From positions 162,322-226,321 of the forward strand of contig JAIELY010000010.1 of the NCBI GenBank assembly GCA_019752555.1: a stretch of 64,000 nucleotides of DNA. The letters are read 5' to 3'. Below are positions 34,163 to 42,652 of this stretch, one piece after another. The position numbers and the translations under genes are program-made. Under the pieces are notes generated by a model. That model saw only the letters and a list, made by a program, of their open reading frames with translations. It was not told the DNA's origin and searched no databases. How positions within the stretch are numbered: position 1 is the first letter of the stretch; each line of letters begins with the position of its first letter. This stretch comes from Rhabdochlamydiaceae bacterium. Lineage in GTDB: Bacteria > Chlamydiota > Chlamydiia > Chlamydiales > Rhabdochlamydiaceae.

Positions 34163-34726
34163 ATGACTTTACAATCTGATCGTTGGATTAGAGAAATGGC
34201 GCAGAAACATGGGATGATCGATCCCTTTTCAGAGCTAACGCGCGAAGTAGATGGAAAAAAGGTGATTAGCTACGGCCTCTCTAGCTATGGTTATGATTTA
34301 CGCGTTGCGCGCGAATTTAAGGTGTTTACAAACTTTAACAACTCTTTAGTAGATCCCAAGAATTTTAGTGCCGATGCGTTTCGCGATTACGAAGGGGATA
34401 CTTGCATCATCCCTCCTAATTCTTTTGCTCTCGCGCGTAGTGTCGAGTACTTTCGGATTCCGCGTAATGTTTTGACGATTTGCATCGGCAAATCGACATA
34501 CGCCCGCTGCGGCATTATCTGCAACGTTACTCCTTTCGAGCCTGAATGGGAAGGGCATGTGACTTTGGAAATCTCAAATACAACTCCATTGCCTGCGATT
34601 ATTTATGCCAACGAAGGGCTCGCGCAAGTGCTCTTTTATGAAGGTGCTGAAAGCTGCGAAACTTCGTATGCAGACCGCAATGGGAAGTACATGAGGCAGA
34701 CCATGATCACTCTTCCCGTGGCTTAA
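34163..34726 (+). CDS. dcd: dCTP deaminase
   Basis: Dcd converts dCTP to dUTP, the main route to dTTP precursors in many bacteria. 187 residues, typical length. Conserved blocks are [14 protein letters not shown] (nucleotide binding), [32 protein letters not shown] (with the Arg and Ser of the active site) and GHVTLEISN, whose Glu is the expected catalytic base. The C-terminus ([12 protein letters not shown]) closes over the nucleotide. GGG lies 6-8 bases before the ATG. It is divergent from ruvB. Confidence 0.95.
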   Translation: MTLQSDRWIREMAQKHGMIDPFSELTREVDGKKVISYGLSSYGYDLRVAREFKVFTNFNNSLVDPKNFSADAFRDYEGDTCIIPPNSFALARSVEYFRIPRNVLTICIGKSTYARCGIICNVTPFEPEWEGHVTLEISNTTPLPAIIYANEGLAQVLFYEGAESCETSYADRNGKYMRQTMITLPVA

Positions 34727-34811
34727 GTAATTTTAAGTCTTTGACTTTAAGTGTTTTAAATTTGTTGAAATCTCCCTTGAGTTTTACTGTTAAAACTTAG
34801 AGAATCTGGTT

Positions 34812-34879
34812 TATACGCGTCTTGTGTCCGCTTGCCCTCTGTCATAGCAGAACGGAAATAAGGGATAGGGCCGCGTATA
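34812..34879 (+). ncRNA. Nested inverted repeat, possible structured leader RNA
   Basis: TATACGCG (34812-34819) is the exact reverse complement of CGCGTATA (34872-34879), and GCCCT (34834-34838) pairs with AGGGC (34867-34871), directly inside it. This gives a 13 bp interrupted stem over a loop of 28 nt. It ends 27 bp before the ATG of the 34907 gene. It could be a structured 5' leader or a small RNA; no known family is recognised. Confidence 0.3.
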
Positions 34880-34906
34880 GCCTAAAATTTGCTTCCATTG
34901 GGGATC

Positions 34907-35257
34907 ATGGCAATTCAAAAAAATATCCAAGCGCCTTTTGCATGTGCAAAATCCTGGAAGGATAGAGCTGTTCATGCTTTGGTGACCCGTTCATGGTGGA
35001 TGTTTTTATTTATGATCTCTTGTTTTATGGTTTATTCGCACGCGATGCACAAGAAACAAGCTGTGTGTGAAGAATTGGAAGAACATTTAAAAACGCTTCA
35101 GCACCAAAAAGAGTTATTGAATCAGACGCATGAGAATCTTATCGTACAGATTAATAGTCAAAGTGATCCTGCTTGGATTCAACTCTCCTTAATGAAGGGG
35201 CTTGGTGTTGTTCCCGAAGGACAACAAAAGGTCTATTTTCATGGAACAAAGGAGTAA
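34907..35257 (+). CDS. Small bitopic coiled-coil membrane protein
   Basis: ATG 34907 (GGGGA 3 bases upstream) gives 116 residues; an in-frame TTG at 34889 is less likely. One membrane segment lies at about 28-46 (SWWMFLFMISCFMVYSHAM), preceded by basic residues. A periplasmic coiled coil follows (CEELEEHLKTLQHQKELLNQTHENL), then a short tail with GLGVVPEGQQKVYF. The layout resembles FtsB/FtsL-like division proteins, but no specific match is claimed. It is 18 bp before the first CBS/CorC gene, in the position of a small conserved gene in the equivalent Chlamydia cluster. Confidence 0.6.
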   Translation: MAIQKNIQAPFACAKSWKDRAVHALVTRSWWMFLFMISCFMVYSHAMHKKQAVCEELEEHLKTLQHQKELLNQTHENLIVQINSQSDPAWIQLSLMKGLGVVPEGQQKVYFHGTKE

Positions 35258-35275
35258 AGCCTCTTTCAAGGTCCT

Positions 35276-36532
35276 ATGCTGATTGCTCTGATTGTTATTC
35301 TTGGGCTTTTTTTGATGGTTTCTGCCTTTCTATCTTCTTCTGAAGTGGCTCTTTTTTCTCTCTCTTCTATGAAGATTAAAGCATTTAAAGTGGATGCGGA
35401 CCCTCGTAAACAGCAGGTCGCACACCTGCTTTCTTCTCCACGCGATCTTCTGGTGACAATCATTATGCTGAATGTGATCACCAATATTCTCATTCAGAAC
35501 ATTACTTCTAATATTTTTGGGGATTTTTCTGGCTGGGGGTTGAATGTGGGTGTTCCTTTGGCTTTGACTTTGATCTTTGGCGAGGTTCTTCCCAAATCAG
35601 TTGGACTGGCCCACAACTCAAGCCTTTCCTACCGAGTAGCGCCTGTTTTAAATGCTGCGCAAAACATTCTTCTCCCATTTCGTAAAGTATTAACAGGAGT
35701 CACAACTTATTTATCGAGATGGATGTTTTTCTTTTTAAAGACGGAAGGGGAGATCTCTATAGACGAATTGCAACACACTCTTAAAGCTTCCCGCTCTTAC
35801 GGGATTTTAAATGATGATGAAGCAGAGCTTGTCCGGGGCTATTTGCATTTGCAAGATTCACAAGTTAAAGAGTTGATGCGTCCAAGAGAAGAGGTGATCT
35901 TTTTTGATCTAGATGATCCGCTCTCAAAATTAATTCACCTTTTTGTGGATCAAGAATGTACCCGTGTGCCCGTCTGCAGAGGGTCGTTAGATGAGGTGAT
36001 TGGGATTATTTCGGGGCAGGTTTTTTTTCTCAATCGAGGGCAGCTGCACGCTTCGGAAGATTTAGTCACGTATTTAAAAAAGCCCTACTTTGTTCCTGAA
36101 TCCACCCCGGCACCTGTTGTTCTACGGCAGCTCTATGAAAAAGAAGAAGCGCTTGCGATGGTTGTGGATGAATATGGATCTGTCTCAGGACTCATTGCCT
36201 TGGAAGACCTTGTTGAGACAGTAGTAGGTGAAATTGCCGATGCGCGCGATGAAAAGAGTCGCTATACACGCTCTGGAGATGATGTGATGATTGCAAGCGG
36301 CAAGCTAGAGCTCTCTGAATTTGAAGAGATTTTTGGTGTCAACTTGCCTAGTGAAAATCACATGGTTTCATTAGGCGGTTGGTTAACAGAGCAGATCGGC
36401 GATATCCCCAAAACGGGAGCGAAATTCACATCTCATGATTTTTTATTTCATATTCTTTCAGCAGACCCTAAACGGGTGCGGAGGATCTACGTCCGACGGC
36501 TAAAGCCTGTAACTGTGAAAAAGAAGGGATAA
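35276..36532 (+). CDS. CNNM/CorC-type membrane protein with CBS domains, copy 1
   Basis: 418 residues. The N-terminal CNNM (DUF21) domain (about 1-190) has four hydrophobic segments, with LLVTIIMLNVITNILIQN and LALTLIFGEVLPKSVGLA carrying conserved Asn, Glu and Pro. A CBS pair follows (about 200-320: KELMRPREEVIFFDLDDP, DEYGSVSGLIALEDLVETVVG). A C-terminal CorC/HlyC domain ends the protein (about 335-410). The family is linked to Mg or Co efflux and sodium-magnesium exchange; the older label hemolysin is misleading. A near neighbour of the same family begins 5 bp after the stop, so the two are translated from one transcript and may form a heterodimer. Confidence 0.9.
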   Translation: MLIALIVILGLFLMVSAFLSSSEVALFSLSSMKIKAFKVDADPRKQQVAHLLSSPRDLLVTIIMLNVITNILIQNITSNIFGDFSGWGLNVGVPLALTLIFGEVLPKSVGLAHNSSLSYRVAPVLNAAQNILLPFRKVLTGVTTYLSRWMFFFLKTEGEISIDELQHTLKASRSYGILNDDEAELVRGYLHLQDSQVKELMRPREEVIFFDLDDPLSKLIHLFVDQECTRVPVCRGSLDEVIGIISGQVFFLNRGQLHASEDLVTYLKKPYFVPESTPAPVVLRQLYEKEEALAMVVDEYGSVSGLIALEDLVETVVGEIADARDEKSRYTRSGDDVMIASGKLELSEFEEIFGVNLPSENHMVSLGGWLTEQIGDIPKTGAKFTSHDFLFHILSADPKRVRRIYVRRLKPVTVKKKG

Positions 36533-36537
36533 AGACG

Positions 36538-37782
36538 ATGCACGAAAGCTGGAAATTTTTCCTCGGACTCACCCTTTCTTGTTTAGTGATCCAAGGTTTT
36601 TTTGCAATGGTTGAGCTGGCGTGCGTCTCATTTAACAAGGTAAGGCTTCAATATTATGTTAGCAAAGGCAAGCGGCGGGCTATATGGCTTAGTTATCTCA
36701 TTAGCCATCCTGCTTTGCTCTTTGGGACATCCCTAATCGGTGTGAATACTGCTCTTATTCTAGGTTCTGAATGCTCCAGAAGATTTTATGATGCATTGGG
36801 TCTTAATCCAGATTTCGCTCCTATCACCCAGATTATCGTCGTATTGCTTTTTGCTGAGATCTCTCCCATGATTGCAGGTAGACGCTATGCCGAGAGCGTT
36901 GCGATGTTCGGCGTTCCTATTTTATTTTTATTTTCTATCCTTTTGCGCCCCTTGATTTGGGCTCTTGATATTTTATGTCGTGGTTTAAACCATTTGATTG
37001 GAACTCCTGTTGCCTCGGGTGCTTACCTTTCGCGTGAAGAGTTGCAGAATATCATTGAGGAGCGGGAAGAGACGATCGTCTCAGAGACGAACCGGAAAGA
37101 ATTTAATACAGTTGTCTCTCATATTTTCATGCTTAAAAATCAGACAGCAAAAGACATGATGTTGGCTCTCGAGGCAGTTCCGATGATCCCATCTGCCAGT
37201 TCCGTTGCAGATTTGCGCATACAGCTTGCTGAAAAACACACTTCGTTCGTTCCTCTGTTCCATCGCAATCCTCAAAACATTGTCGCAATTGCCTATCCGC
37301 GCGATTTGCTGCGCGTTTCTGAAGTTAGAAAGGTACGGGAATTTGCGAGATCCCCTTGGTTTATTACAGAAAGCACCTCAATTTTACAGATTCTTAAACA
37401 GTTTCGCCGTAATAATGAGAGTTTAGCAGTTGTTCTCAATGAAGCGGGGCTTGCCACAGGTTTTCTTACATTGGATGAGATCATCGATGAGCTTTTTGGA
37501 AGATCAGATGAGTGGATGTCCTTTGGAGATATGATTCCTCGGGCCTATCATATTGTTGTGGATCGCACGTTTCCTGGGGATATGCGTCTTGAAGATTTCA
37601 ATTTGCAATTCAATGTTCACCTCTCATATCTTGATGCCAAGACGTTAGATGAATTGGTTACAAAAGCGCTCGGCCATCCGCCTTCTAAAGGAGAGTCGGT
37701 CCGTATCGATCAGTTCGAGCTTACCGTTGAAGAGGCTTCTCTTCTTGGCGCTAAATCGATCTTGGTGCGTACTGTTTTTTAA
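36538..37782 (+). CDS. CNNM/CorC-type membrane protein with CBS domains, copy 2
   Basis: 414 residues with the same order as the preceding gene: CNNM membrane domain (FAMVELACVSFNKVRLQYYV, LIGVNTALILGSE, VVLLFAEISPMIAG), a CBS pair (KDMMLALEAVPMIPSAS; LNEAGLATGFLTLDEIIDEL), and a C-terminal CorC/HlyC-like domain. It keeps the AEISP motif where copy 1 has GEVLP. The two copies are clearly diverged, so the duplication is old. It converges on the cysteine desulfurase gene 12 bp away. A metal-ion transport or sensing role is inferred from the family. Confidence 0.88.
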   Translation: MHESWKFFLGLTLSCLVIQGFFAMVELACVSFNKVRLQYYVSKGKRRAIWLSYLISHPALLFGTSLIGVNTALILGSECSRRFYDALGLNPDFAPITQIIVVLLFAEISPMIAGRRYAESVAMFGVPILFLFSILLRPLIWALDILCRGLNHLIGTPVASGAYLSREELQNIIEEREETIVSETNRKEFNTVVSHIFMLKNQTAKDMMLALEAVPMIPSASSVADLRIQLAEKHTSFVPLFHRNPQNIVAIAYPRDLLRVSEVRKVREFARSPWFITESTSILQILKQFRRNNESLAVVLNEAGLATGFLTLDEIIDELFGRSDEWMSFGDMIPRAYHIVVDRTFPGDMRLEDFNLQFNVHLSYLDAKTLDELVTKALGHPPSKGESVRIDQFELTVEEASLLGAKSILVRTVF

Positions 37783-37793
37783 GGCTAAAAACA

Positions 37794-38927
37794 CTAAAGA
37801 TTTCGGAGCTTGGTTACAATTTTCACTAAAATCTCGGTGCATCGCTCCATTTCTTCTTGTGTGGTAAAACGGCTGAGTGAGAATCGTATGGAAGCTTTAG
37901 CTAATGAATGGGGAATGCCCATTTGAGTAAGCACGCGCGAGGGTTCTAAGGCTCCAGAGGAGCATGCAGATCCATGACTTGCTGCAACTCCATTGAGATC
38001 AAGAAGCATGAGTAGATCTTCACCTTGCACGTCGCGAAAGGCAAGATTACTCGTATTACAGATCCGCGGTCCGGCTCCGTTGATGATGACAGGATCTAAT
38101 CTTTGCATGAGTTGTTTCTCAAAGTTCTCGCGCAGCGTGCGCATCCTAAGAGATGCTTGCGGCATTTCTTCATTGAGTAGCTCGATCGCCTTCGCTAAGC
38201 CCACAATTCCGGGTAAATTTTCTGTTCCAGCGCGTTTTTGGTATTCTTGATCGCCTCCGACAAAAAGAGGAGAGAGCTTTAACGAAGAGCGGACAATGGC
38301 AAAACCTACTCCCTTGGGGCCATGAAATTTATGGGCTGAGGCTCCTAAGCCCAATACTGCTGGCGGAAGGTCAAAGAGTTCTTTTCCGACAAGGCAGACC
38401 CCATCGATGATCAAGGGGATTTTTGCGCGATCTGCAATCTCTGCAATGGCATTTAAATCAATTTTAACACCTGTTTCATTATTGACTGCGGAAAGGATGA
38501 TTGCGCGCGTATCGGAACGGATCGCTTCCTCGATAGCTTCGGGACGGACAGCTCCCCAAAGTCCCACGGGAACAAAGGTGATCGGAACGCCTTTTTGAGC
38601 ATAGGCTTTTAATGCTTTGTCGACACAGGAATGTTCGACATCGGAAGTGATCACATGCCCTGTAAAGGGAGGCTCTAGGATTCCGTGGATCAAGAGATTC
38701 ATCGCTTCTGTCCCGCCAGAGGTGAAAATCACTTCATGGGGTTTGACGCGAAAAAATGAGGCGAGCGTTTCTCGCGCTTTAAGAAGCCGCTTTCGCGCCT
38801 CTTGTCCAAAGCTATGGGTGCTCGAGGGGTTGCTTGGGACAAGGGAGAGCTCTGGGAGCATTGCTTCCAAAACACGTGGGTCAAGACCCGTTGTGGCATT
38901 GTTATCGAGGTAGATACGCGCTGTCAT
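37794..38927 (-). CDS. Cysteine desulfurase (NifS/IscS family)
   Basis: A PLP enzyme that takes sulfur from cysteine for Fe-S clusters and tRNA thiolation. 377 residues. IYLDNNATTGLDP opens the protein; HVITSDVEHSCV holds the substrate-binding His; ASAHKFHGPKG contains the PLP Lys (about 200); SHGSACSSG places the sulfur-carrying Cys at about 322 in a long loop typical of class I enzymes (IscS/NifS). The region has no iscU, so the scaffold lies elsewhere. It is 4 bp from the PP2C gene and at the end of a serpin-PP2C-desulfurase run. Confidence 0.92.
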   Translation of the reverse strand: MTARIYLDNNATTGLDPRVLEAMLPELSLVPSNPSSTHSFGQEARKRLLKARETLASFFRVKPHEVIFTSGGTEAMNLLIHGILEPPFTGHVITSDVEHSCVDKALKAYAQKGVPITFVPVGLWGAVRPEAIEEAIRSDTRAIILSAVNNETGVKIDLNAIAEIADRAKIPLIIDGVCLVGKELFDLPPAVLGLGASAHKFHGPKGVGFAIVRSSLKLSPLFVGGDQEYQKRAGTENLPGIVGLAKAIELLNEEMPQASLRMRTLRENFEKQLMQRLDPVIINGAGPRICNTSNLAFRDVQGEDLLMLLDLNGVAASHGSACSSGALEPSRVLTQMGIPHSLAKASIRFSLSRFTTQEEMERCTEILVKIVTKLRNL

Positions 38928-38930
38928 CGT

Positions 38931-39659
38931 TTAATTATTAATTTTAACCATTAAAACAGTGATATTATCATTTCCCCCCTTTTCTAGGGCAGCTTGAATC
39001 AGCACAGGAACTGCAAGGCTGATTTTAGGTGCAACCTTGAGGATAGCTTCAATCGTACTGTCAGGAACCATATCAGAGAGCCCATCGCTGCATAGGAAGT
39101 AGATGTCATTGGGAAGGATGGAGAGGATTCCGATGTCGGGCATGACGTGGGATGTTGTCCCTAAAGCTCTTGTAATCACATGCTTATATGGAAGTCCTTT
39201 GCCGTTTTCAACTTCACCCTTGTCTTCAAGAGAAGCGCGTAGGGAGTGGTCGCGGGTGATGAGTTCTAGATTGCCGCGGAAGCGGTAGAGGCGGCTGTCT
39301 CCTACATGAGCATAAATCAGGCTTTCATCGTGAATCATGAAACAGCAAAGGGTTGTGCCCATTCCCAAGTAGTGGGGGTCTTGCAGAGAATGTCCCCAAA
39401 TGTGGGCGTTTGCCTGGGCCAGAGCTTGGCGTAAATATTGCCCCATTTCTTCTGCGGAAAGAGAAAGATCAGCTTCGTTGATTTTTTGACAGACAAATTG
39501 AATGGCGAGCGAGGCTGCGATCTCTCCTGCATTATGCCCTCCCATTCCATCTGCGAGTGCGAAAAAATTTTTTTCAATGAGAGCCTCAAAGACATCTTCA
39601 TTGTTTTGGCGGACAAGCCCCTGATCGCTCATTCCAAAACTTTCAATGTTATACTCCAT
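38931..39659 (-). CDS. PP2C-type Ser/Thr protein phosphatase
   Basis: 242 residues, a minimal bacterial PPM/PP2C domain with no membrane anchor. Metal-binding and catalytic motifs are complete: RQNNEDVF, ALADGMGGHNAGEIAA, YAHVGDSRLYRFR, FLCSDGLSDMV and GGNDNITVLMVKI. It dephosphorylates Ser/Thr phosphoproteins, for example targets of Pkn kinases; no kinase is seen in this window. The start overlaps the end of the serpin gene by 11 bp, and the desulfurase follows 4 bp downstream. The desulfurase plus phosphatase pair next to the CBS proteins matches the order I recall in Chlamydia; the serpin is the odd member. Confidence 0.93.
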   Translation of the reverse strand: MEYNIESFGMSDQGLVRQNNEDVFEALIEKNFFALADGMGGHNAGEIAASLAIQFVCQKINEADLSLSAEEMGQYLRQALAQANAHIWGHSLQDPHYLGMGTTLCCFMIHDESLIYAHVGDSRLYRFRGNLELITRDHSLRASLEDKGEVENGKGLPYKHVITRALGTTSHVMPDIGILSILPNDIYFLCSDGLSDMVPDSTIEAILKVAPKISLAVPVLIQAALEKGGNDNITVLMVKINN

Positions 39660-40830
39660 GCGCCTCAGAAGGTAGTTGGAATTTACCCATAAATAGCACT
39701 TCTTGCGTTGAGAGGTCTAGGATGAAATACAAAAAAGGGTGATCTGCAATAAAAGAGATGGGGGAAGGATTAGGGGCTGTTGATTTCACGCCGATCGAGG
39801 CTGCTGTCGCAGCCGCAGCAGTAACGCCGTATTCATCAAGAGAAAAAAAAGCCTGGTGGACAACCTTGCTAACATACAGATCGAGCTTTCCATCGATGCC
39901 GGAAAAATTGGCTTGGGTTGTAAAGGGCAGATTCATCCCTAATGTTTGCAGAATTGGGTTGAGGTCTAAGCGCTGTGTTGCCGTGAATTTAGGAATTTGA
40001 ACCATCACCTGGCTGCTTTGCAATCCCGAAAGCCATTCTGTAAATGCGTTGCCGATTTCTGTTTCTACGACCTGCAGATTTTCTTGAGATTTAGGCAAGA
40101 GGATGGCGCATGCAAGAGATCCTTTAAAGGGAAGCGCTACCATTTGAATGAGATCATTTTCAAAGTAGGAAAAGGATCCTGTTTGTTTCATCATTAAAAC
40201 AGAAGTGGATGTTTCTGGCGTGTTAGAAAAAGAGTGCTTTGCTGTTAGCATAGGATCAAAACTAGTCTGCCAGCTTCCTTGGAATGAGACTGCATTTGTT
40301 AATATGAGACGGGTCGTTTCGTCTAAATCGCTCTCTTGAATCAGATTAGAGATCTTGCCTTGTGTCTTATCGAGGATCCACTGATTGATTGTTTGCGCAG
40401 CTAGTGTCGGACGGGTGAAATCAATGCGAGTGATTTTTCCTTGAAACGTACTTTCAATGGCATGGGTATAATCCGTGAGCACAAAAAACTCAGAACCCAG
40501 CCACATCCCATTTGCAATGTCCAATTGAGTGTCTGTAGATTTAAGCTTTTGAATGAGCTGAGAAGAAAGAGATTGCAGTTGTGCGCGATCGAATTCAAGA
40601 TGAAGCGTTTGTTGAATTTCATCGGAGGTTTCCCTACGGGCTCCGATGAAAAGCATTTCTAAGCAGGTTGTTATGGAATAGGGAGAAAAAATCAGGTTAG
40701 CAGAACTCTCAGAATTGACTGTTGAATATAGAGAAAAGGCAAACTGCGTATGATAGGAAGAAAGTTGTTTAAGATCGCCCGCTGCGAGCCATATTGGGAA
40801 GAGAATGAGTGTGATGAATGTACGCCGCAT
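39649..40830 (-). CDS. Secreted serpin (serine protease inhibitor)
   Basis: 393 residues with a signal peptide (MRRTFITLILFPIWLAAG). The serpin fold is complete: NLIFSPYSITTCLEMLFIGA, ISNLIQ, LILTNAVSFQGSWQ, the breach and shutter residues, and the end FIADHPFLYFILDLSTQEVLFMGKF. The hinge EYGVTAAAATAAS (P17-P5, Glu333 as P17) is of the inhibitory type, with small residues at P12-P9 and Thr at P8. Counting gives Lys349 as P1 and Ser350 as P1', suggesting trypsin-like targets; the C-side of the loop is about five residues longer than in antitrypsin, so the cleavage site is provisional. An export signal places it in the periplasm or beyond, where it may block host proteases. It begins a probable operon with the PP2C and desulfurase genes. 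Confidence 0.92.
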   Translation of the reverse strand: MRRTFITLILFPIWLAAGDLKQLSSYHTQFAFSLYSTVNSESSANLIFSPYSITTCLEMLFIGARRETSDEIQQTLHLEFDRAQLQSLSSQLIQKLKSTDTQLDIANGMWLGSEFFVLTDYTHAIESTFQGKITRIDFTRPTLAAQTINQWILDKTQGKISNLIQESDLDETTRLILTNAVSFQGSWQTSFDPMLTAKHSFSNTPETSTSVLMMKQTGSFSYFENDLIQMVALPFKGSLACAILLPKSQENLQVVETEIGNAFTEWLSGLQSSQVMVQIPKFTATQRLDLNPILQTLGMNLPFTTQANFSGIDGKLDLYVSKVVHQAFFSLDEYGVTAAAATAASIGVKSTAPNPSPISFIADHPFLYFILDLSTQEVLFMGKFQLPSEAHGV

Positions 40831-40890
40831 GGGTTTACCTCAAACGTCAAACTGACTTCAGGCAATCTTAAGCTTTATGGATTTTAAGAT

Positions 40891-41784
40891 CTACTCTGGC
40901 ATGAATAAAATGCGGAATGTGCTCATTGCATTAAATGTCATATGCAACGCAATGGAAGCAAAAAGAGAGTTTTGCCGCTCGTAAATAAATCCTAAAAAGA
41001 GAGCGAAGGTAAAAAGAGATGCAAAGAGGGAAAGGTTGCCGATCCCCTGACTCGGGGCGTAGTGGAATAGGGCAAAACAGAATGCAGAGAGGATGATGGC
41101 GCCTTTGATCGGAACAAAACGCTTAAAATACGTTTGCAAGATACCGCGAAACAAGAATTCTTCGATGAGAGGAGCTGCCGCCAAAATGGTAATCAGGGCT
41201 ATTGTAAACATCCCAGTGGAGGGCATGGCAGTTTTTAAATAGCGGACGGCGACTTGTTCGTAGCTCTCAAAATTGAAAAAGATCGCAAGGAGCAAATCGG
41301 CAAGTTGTCCCACGACAACGACAAGAGGAAAGCTAATAAACCAGGTAGCAACTCCCATAACGATGTCCCACGCAATGGGTTTAGCGTTGGGAAGGGAACG
41401 ATTTTTCCAGATCTTTTTGATCAGAGTAGGGTCTAATGTGCGGCAATAGAGAACAAAGAATAAAATCGTAATTGCAAAGACAAAGAGTTGAAGCCAGCTC
41501 ATCAGAAGAGGCGGCTCGGATGTTTTGCTAAAAGAATAGATCGTGTGGATGAGTTTGGCAAAGACGCTTGCAACACCCACTGTGCAAGCGAGATAGATCG
41601 CAAAAATGGCGCCTACGGATTTTAGGCTTAAATTCTGTTTAGTAAGGGTGCGCGAGGGGCCAAGAGAAAAAAAGCCACGCGTGTAAGCAATCCAGAGCAA
41701 TGCAAAACTCAGCGGAGTAAAAATGAGTAGTGCTTGGATATAATCCCAGTAGGCAAAAGCGGGTTGCATGCTACTCTCTTGCAA
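40891..41784 (-). CDS. CPBP/CAAX-type intramembrane metalloprotease
   Basis: 297 residues with about seven to eight hydrophobic segments. The catalytic motifs of the CPBP (Abi) family are in place: LIEEFLFRGILQ (EExxxR), CFALFHY (FxxxH) and SIALHMTFNAMS (HxxxN/B). Such membrane proteases cleave prenylated or other membrane proteins, or confer bacteriocin immunity. The N-terminal third is extra membrane sequence. The start overlaps the end of the lipoprotein gene by 14 bp. The lipoprotein-CPBP pair precedes the CBS genes in Chlamydia, as far as I recall. Here the strand is opposite to the CBS genes. Confidence 0.82.
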   Translation of the reverse strand: MQESSMQPAFAYWDYIQALLIFTPLSFALLWIAYTRGFFSLGPSRTLTKQNLSLKSVGAIFAIYLACTVGVASVFAKLIHTIYSFSKTSEPPLLMSWLQLFVFAITILFFVLYCRTLDPTLIKKIWKNRSLPNAKPIAWDIVMGVATWFISFPLVVVVGQLADLLLAIFFNFESYEQVAVRYLKTAMPSTGMFTIALITILAAAPLIEEFLFRGILQTYFKRFVPIKGAIILSAFCFALFHYAPSQGIGNLSLFASLFTFALFLGFIYERQNSLFASIALHMTFNAMSTFRILFMPE

Positions 41785-42439
41785 GAAGGATGTAGTCCTT
41801 TAAGCGCGAGGCAATTTCTTTTGTGAACTGGTTGTGAGCAAGTCCCATCGGAGAAATGGAAAAATTTTCCTCTTCCCAGGACGGCTGATAAAAATTGACG
41901 GTTGTAAAGGGGCGAGGCACAAAATGAGAATCGTGTAATAGCTCTTGCAATACCACCTTCGGCTCTTCCCCTCGAAGATCAAACACGCGGATACGCATGC
42001 TGATATTGAGATCTGCCGAACAGTTTTCTGGATCAGAGAGTTTTCTTCTCTCCTGTCGTAGGACTTCTTCATGTTCTGTGAGTTCTAAAAAGACAACGAA
42101 ATCTTCTCCTGAAAAGGCCTGTTTGACCCATTTGGTCTCTGTTCCAAACGGGTTGTGCTGATCACTTAGCTTTTTTGTTATCGAACGCGCTTTGCTTGGA
42201 TTGGTTAAAGAGAAGGCATTCGAGTAGGTGAGTTGATCAAAAATTGCCGATGAAAGTTCATCTGAGAGGTTCCAGTCGAGTTGGGATTTTGTACTATCAA
42301 TCACTGGGACAATACAGACAGCTGGTTTTAGTTGAGAAGCGCTCGTCTGAAAAGCTGTCGTATCGTCTGTAGAGCTGTTATTGCACCCCGTAAGGGATAA
42401 AGCAGCTATAGCAGTGACAAGAACTCGAATATGCGACAT
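41771..42439 (-). CDS. Lipoprotein of unknown function
   Basis: From the ATG at 42439 (GAGG 6 bases upstream) the protein has 222 residues; the in-frame ATG at 42451 would add MRSF. The signal peptide (MSHIRVLVTAIAALSLTGC) ends in a textbook lipobox LTGC with Cys19, so Lgt (encoded at 6239) is expected to modify it. After an Asn/Ser/Thr/Asp linker, one domain of about 190 residues follows (AVCIVPVIDSTKSQLDWNLSDELSSAI...); the pattern of a short conserved PVID strand and LSDEL helix resembles curli-biogenesis or GNA1162-like lipoproteins, but I do not assign a family. Coupled to the CPBP protease gene. Confidence 0.75.
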   Translation of the reverse strand: MSHIRVLVTAIAALSLTGCNNSSTDDTTAFQTSASQLKPAVCIVPVIDSTKSQLDWNLSDELSSAIFDQLTYSNAFSLTNPSKARSITKKLSDQHNPFGTETKWVKQAFSGEDFVVFLELTEHEEVLRQERRKLSDPENCSADLNISMRIRVFDLRGEEPKVVLQELLHDSHFVPRPFTTVNFYQPSWEEENFSISPMGLAHNQFTKEIASRLKDYILLARE

Positions 42440-42652
42440 GAACGACCTCATTAGCTAAATGACATGATGAAATGTAAGCATAAGTCAAAGGTAGCTTTTT
42501 TGTATATACTGCGCTGACTTTGGAAGTGGGATTAATTTCTGCGAGCGCCTTTTAAGTTTTGGATGCGTTACTGAGGTGTCAAATTTTATTTGGCAGAGAA
42601 TCTGTGTTTTGCTGTAATTTATTGCTCTGTAAATTAAGGAACAGGAGAAATT

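Noticed and set aside
40865..40890. Hairpin ATCTTAA/TTAAGAT after the CPBP protease gene
   Set aside because: Only 7 AT-rich pairs and no T-tract on the minus strand; too weak to call a terminator.
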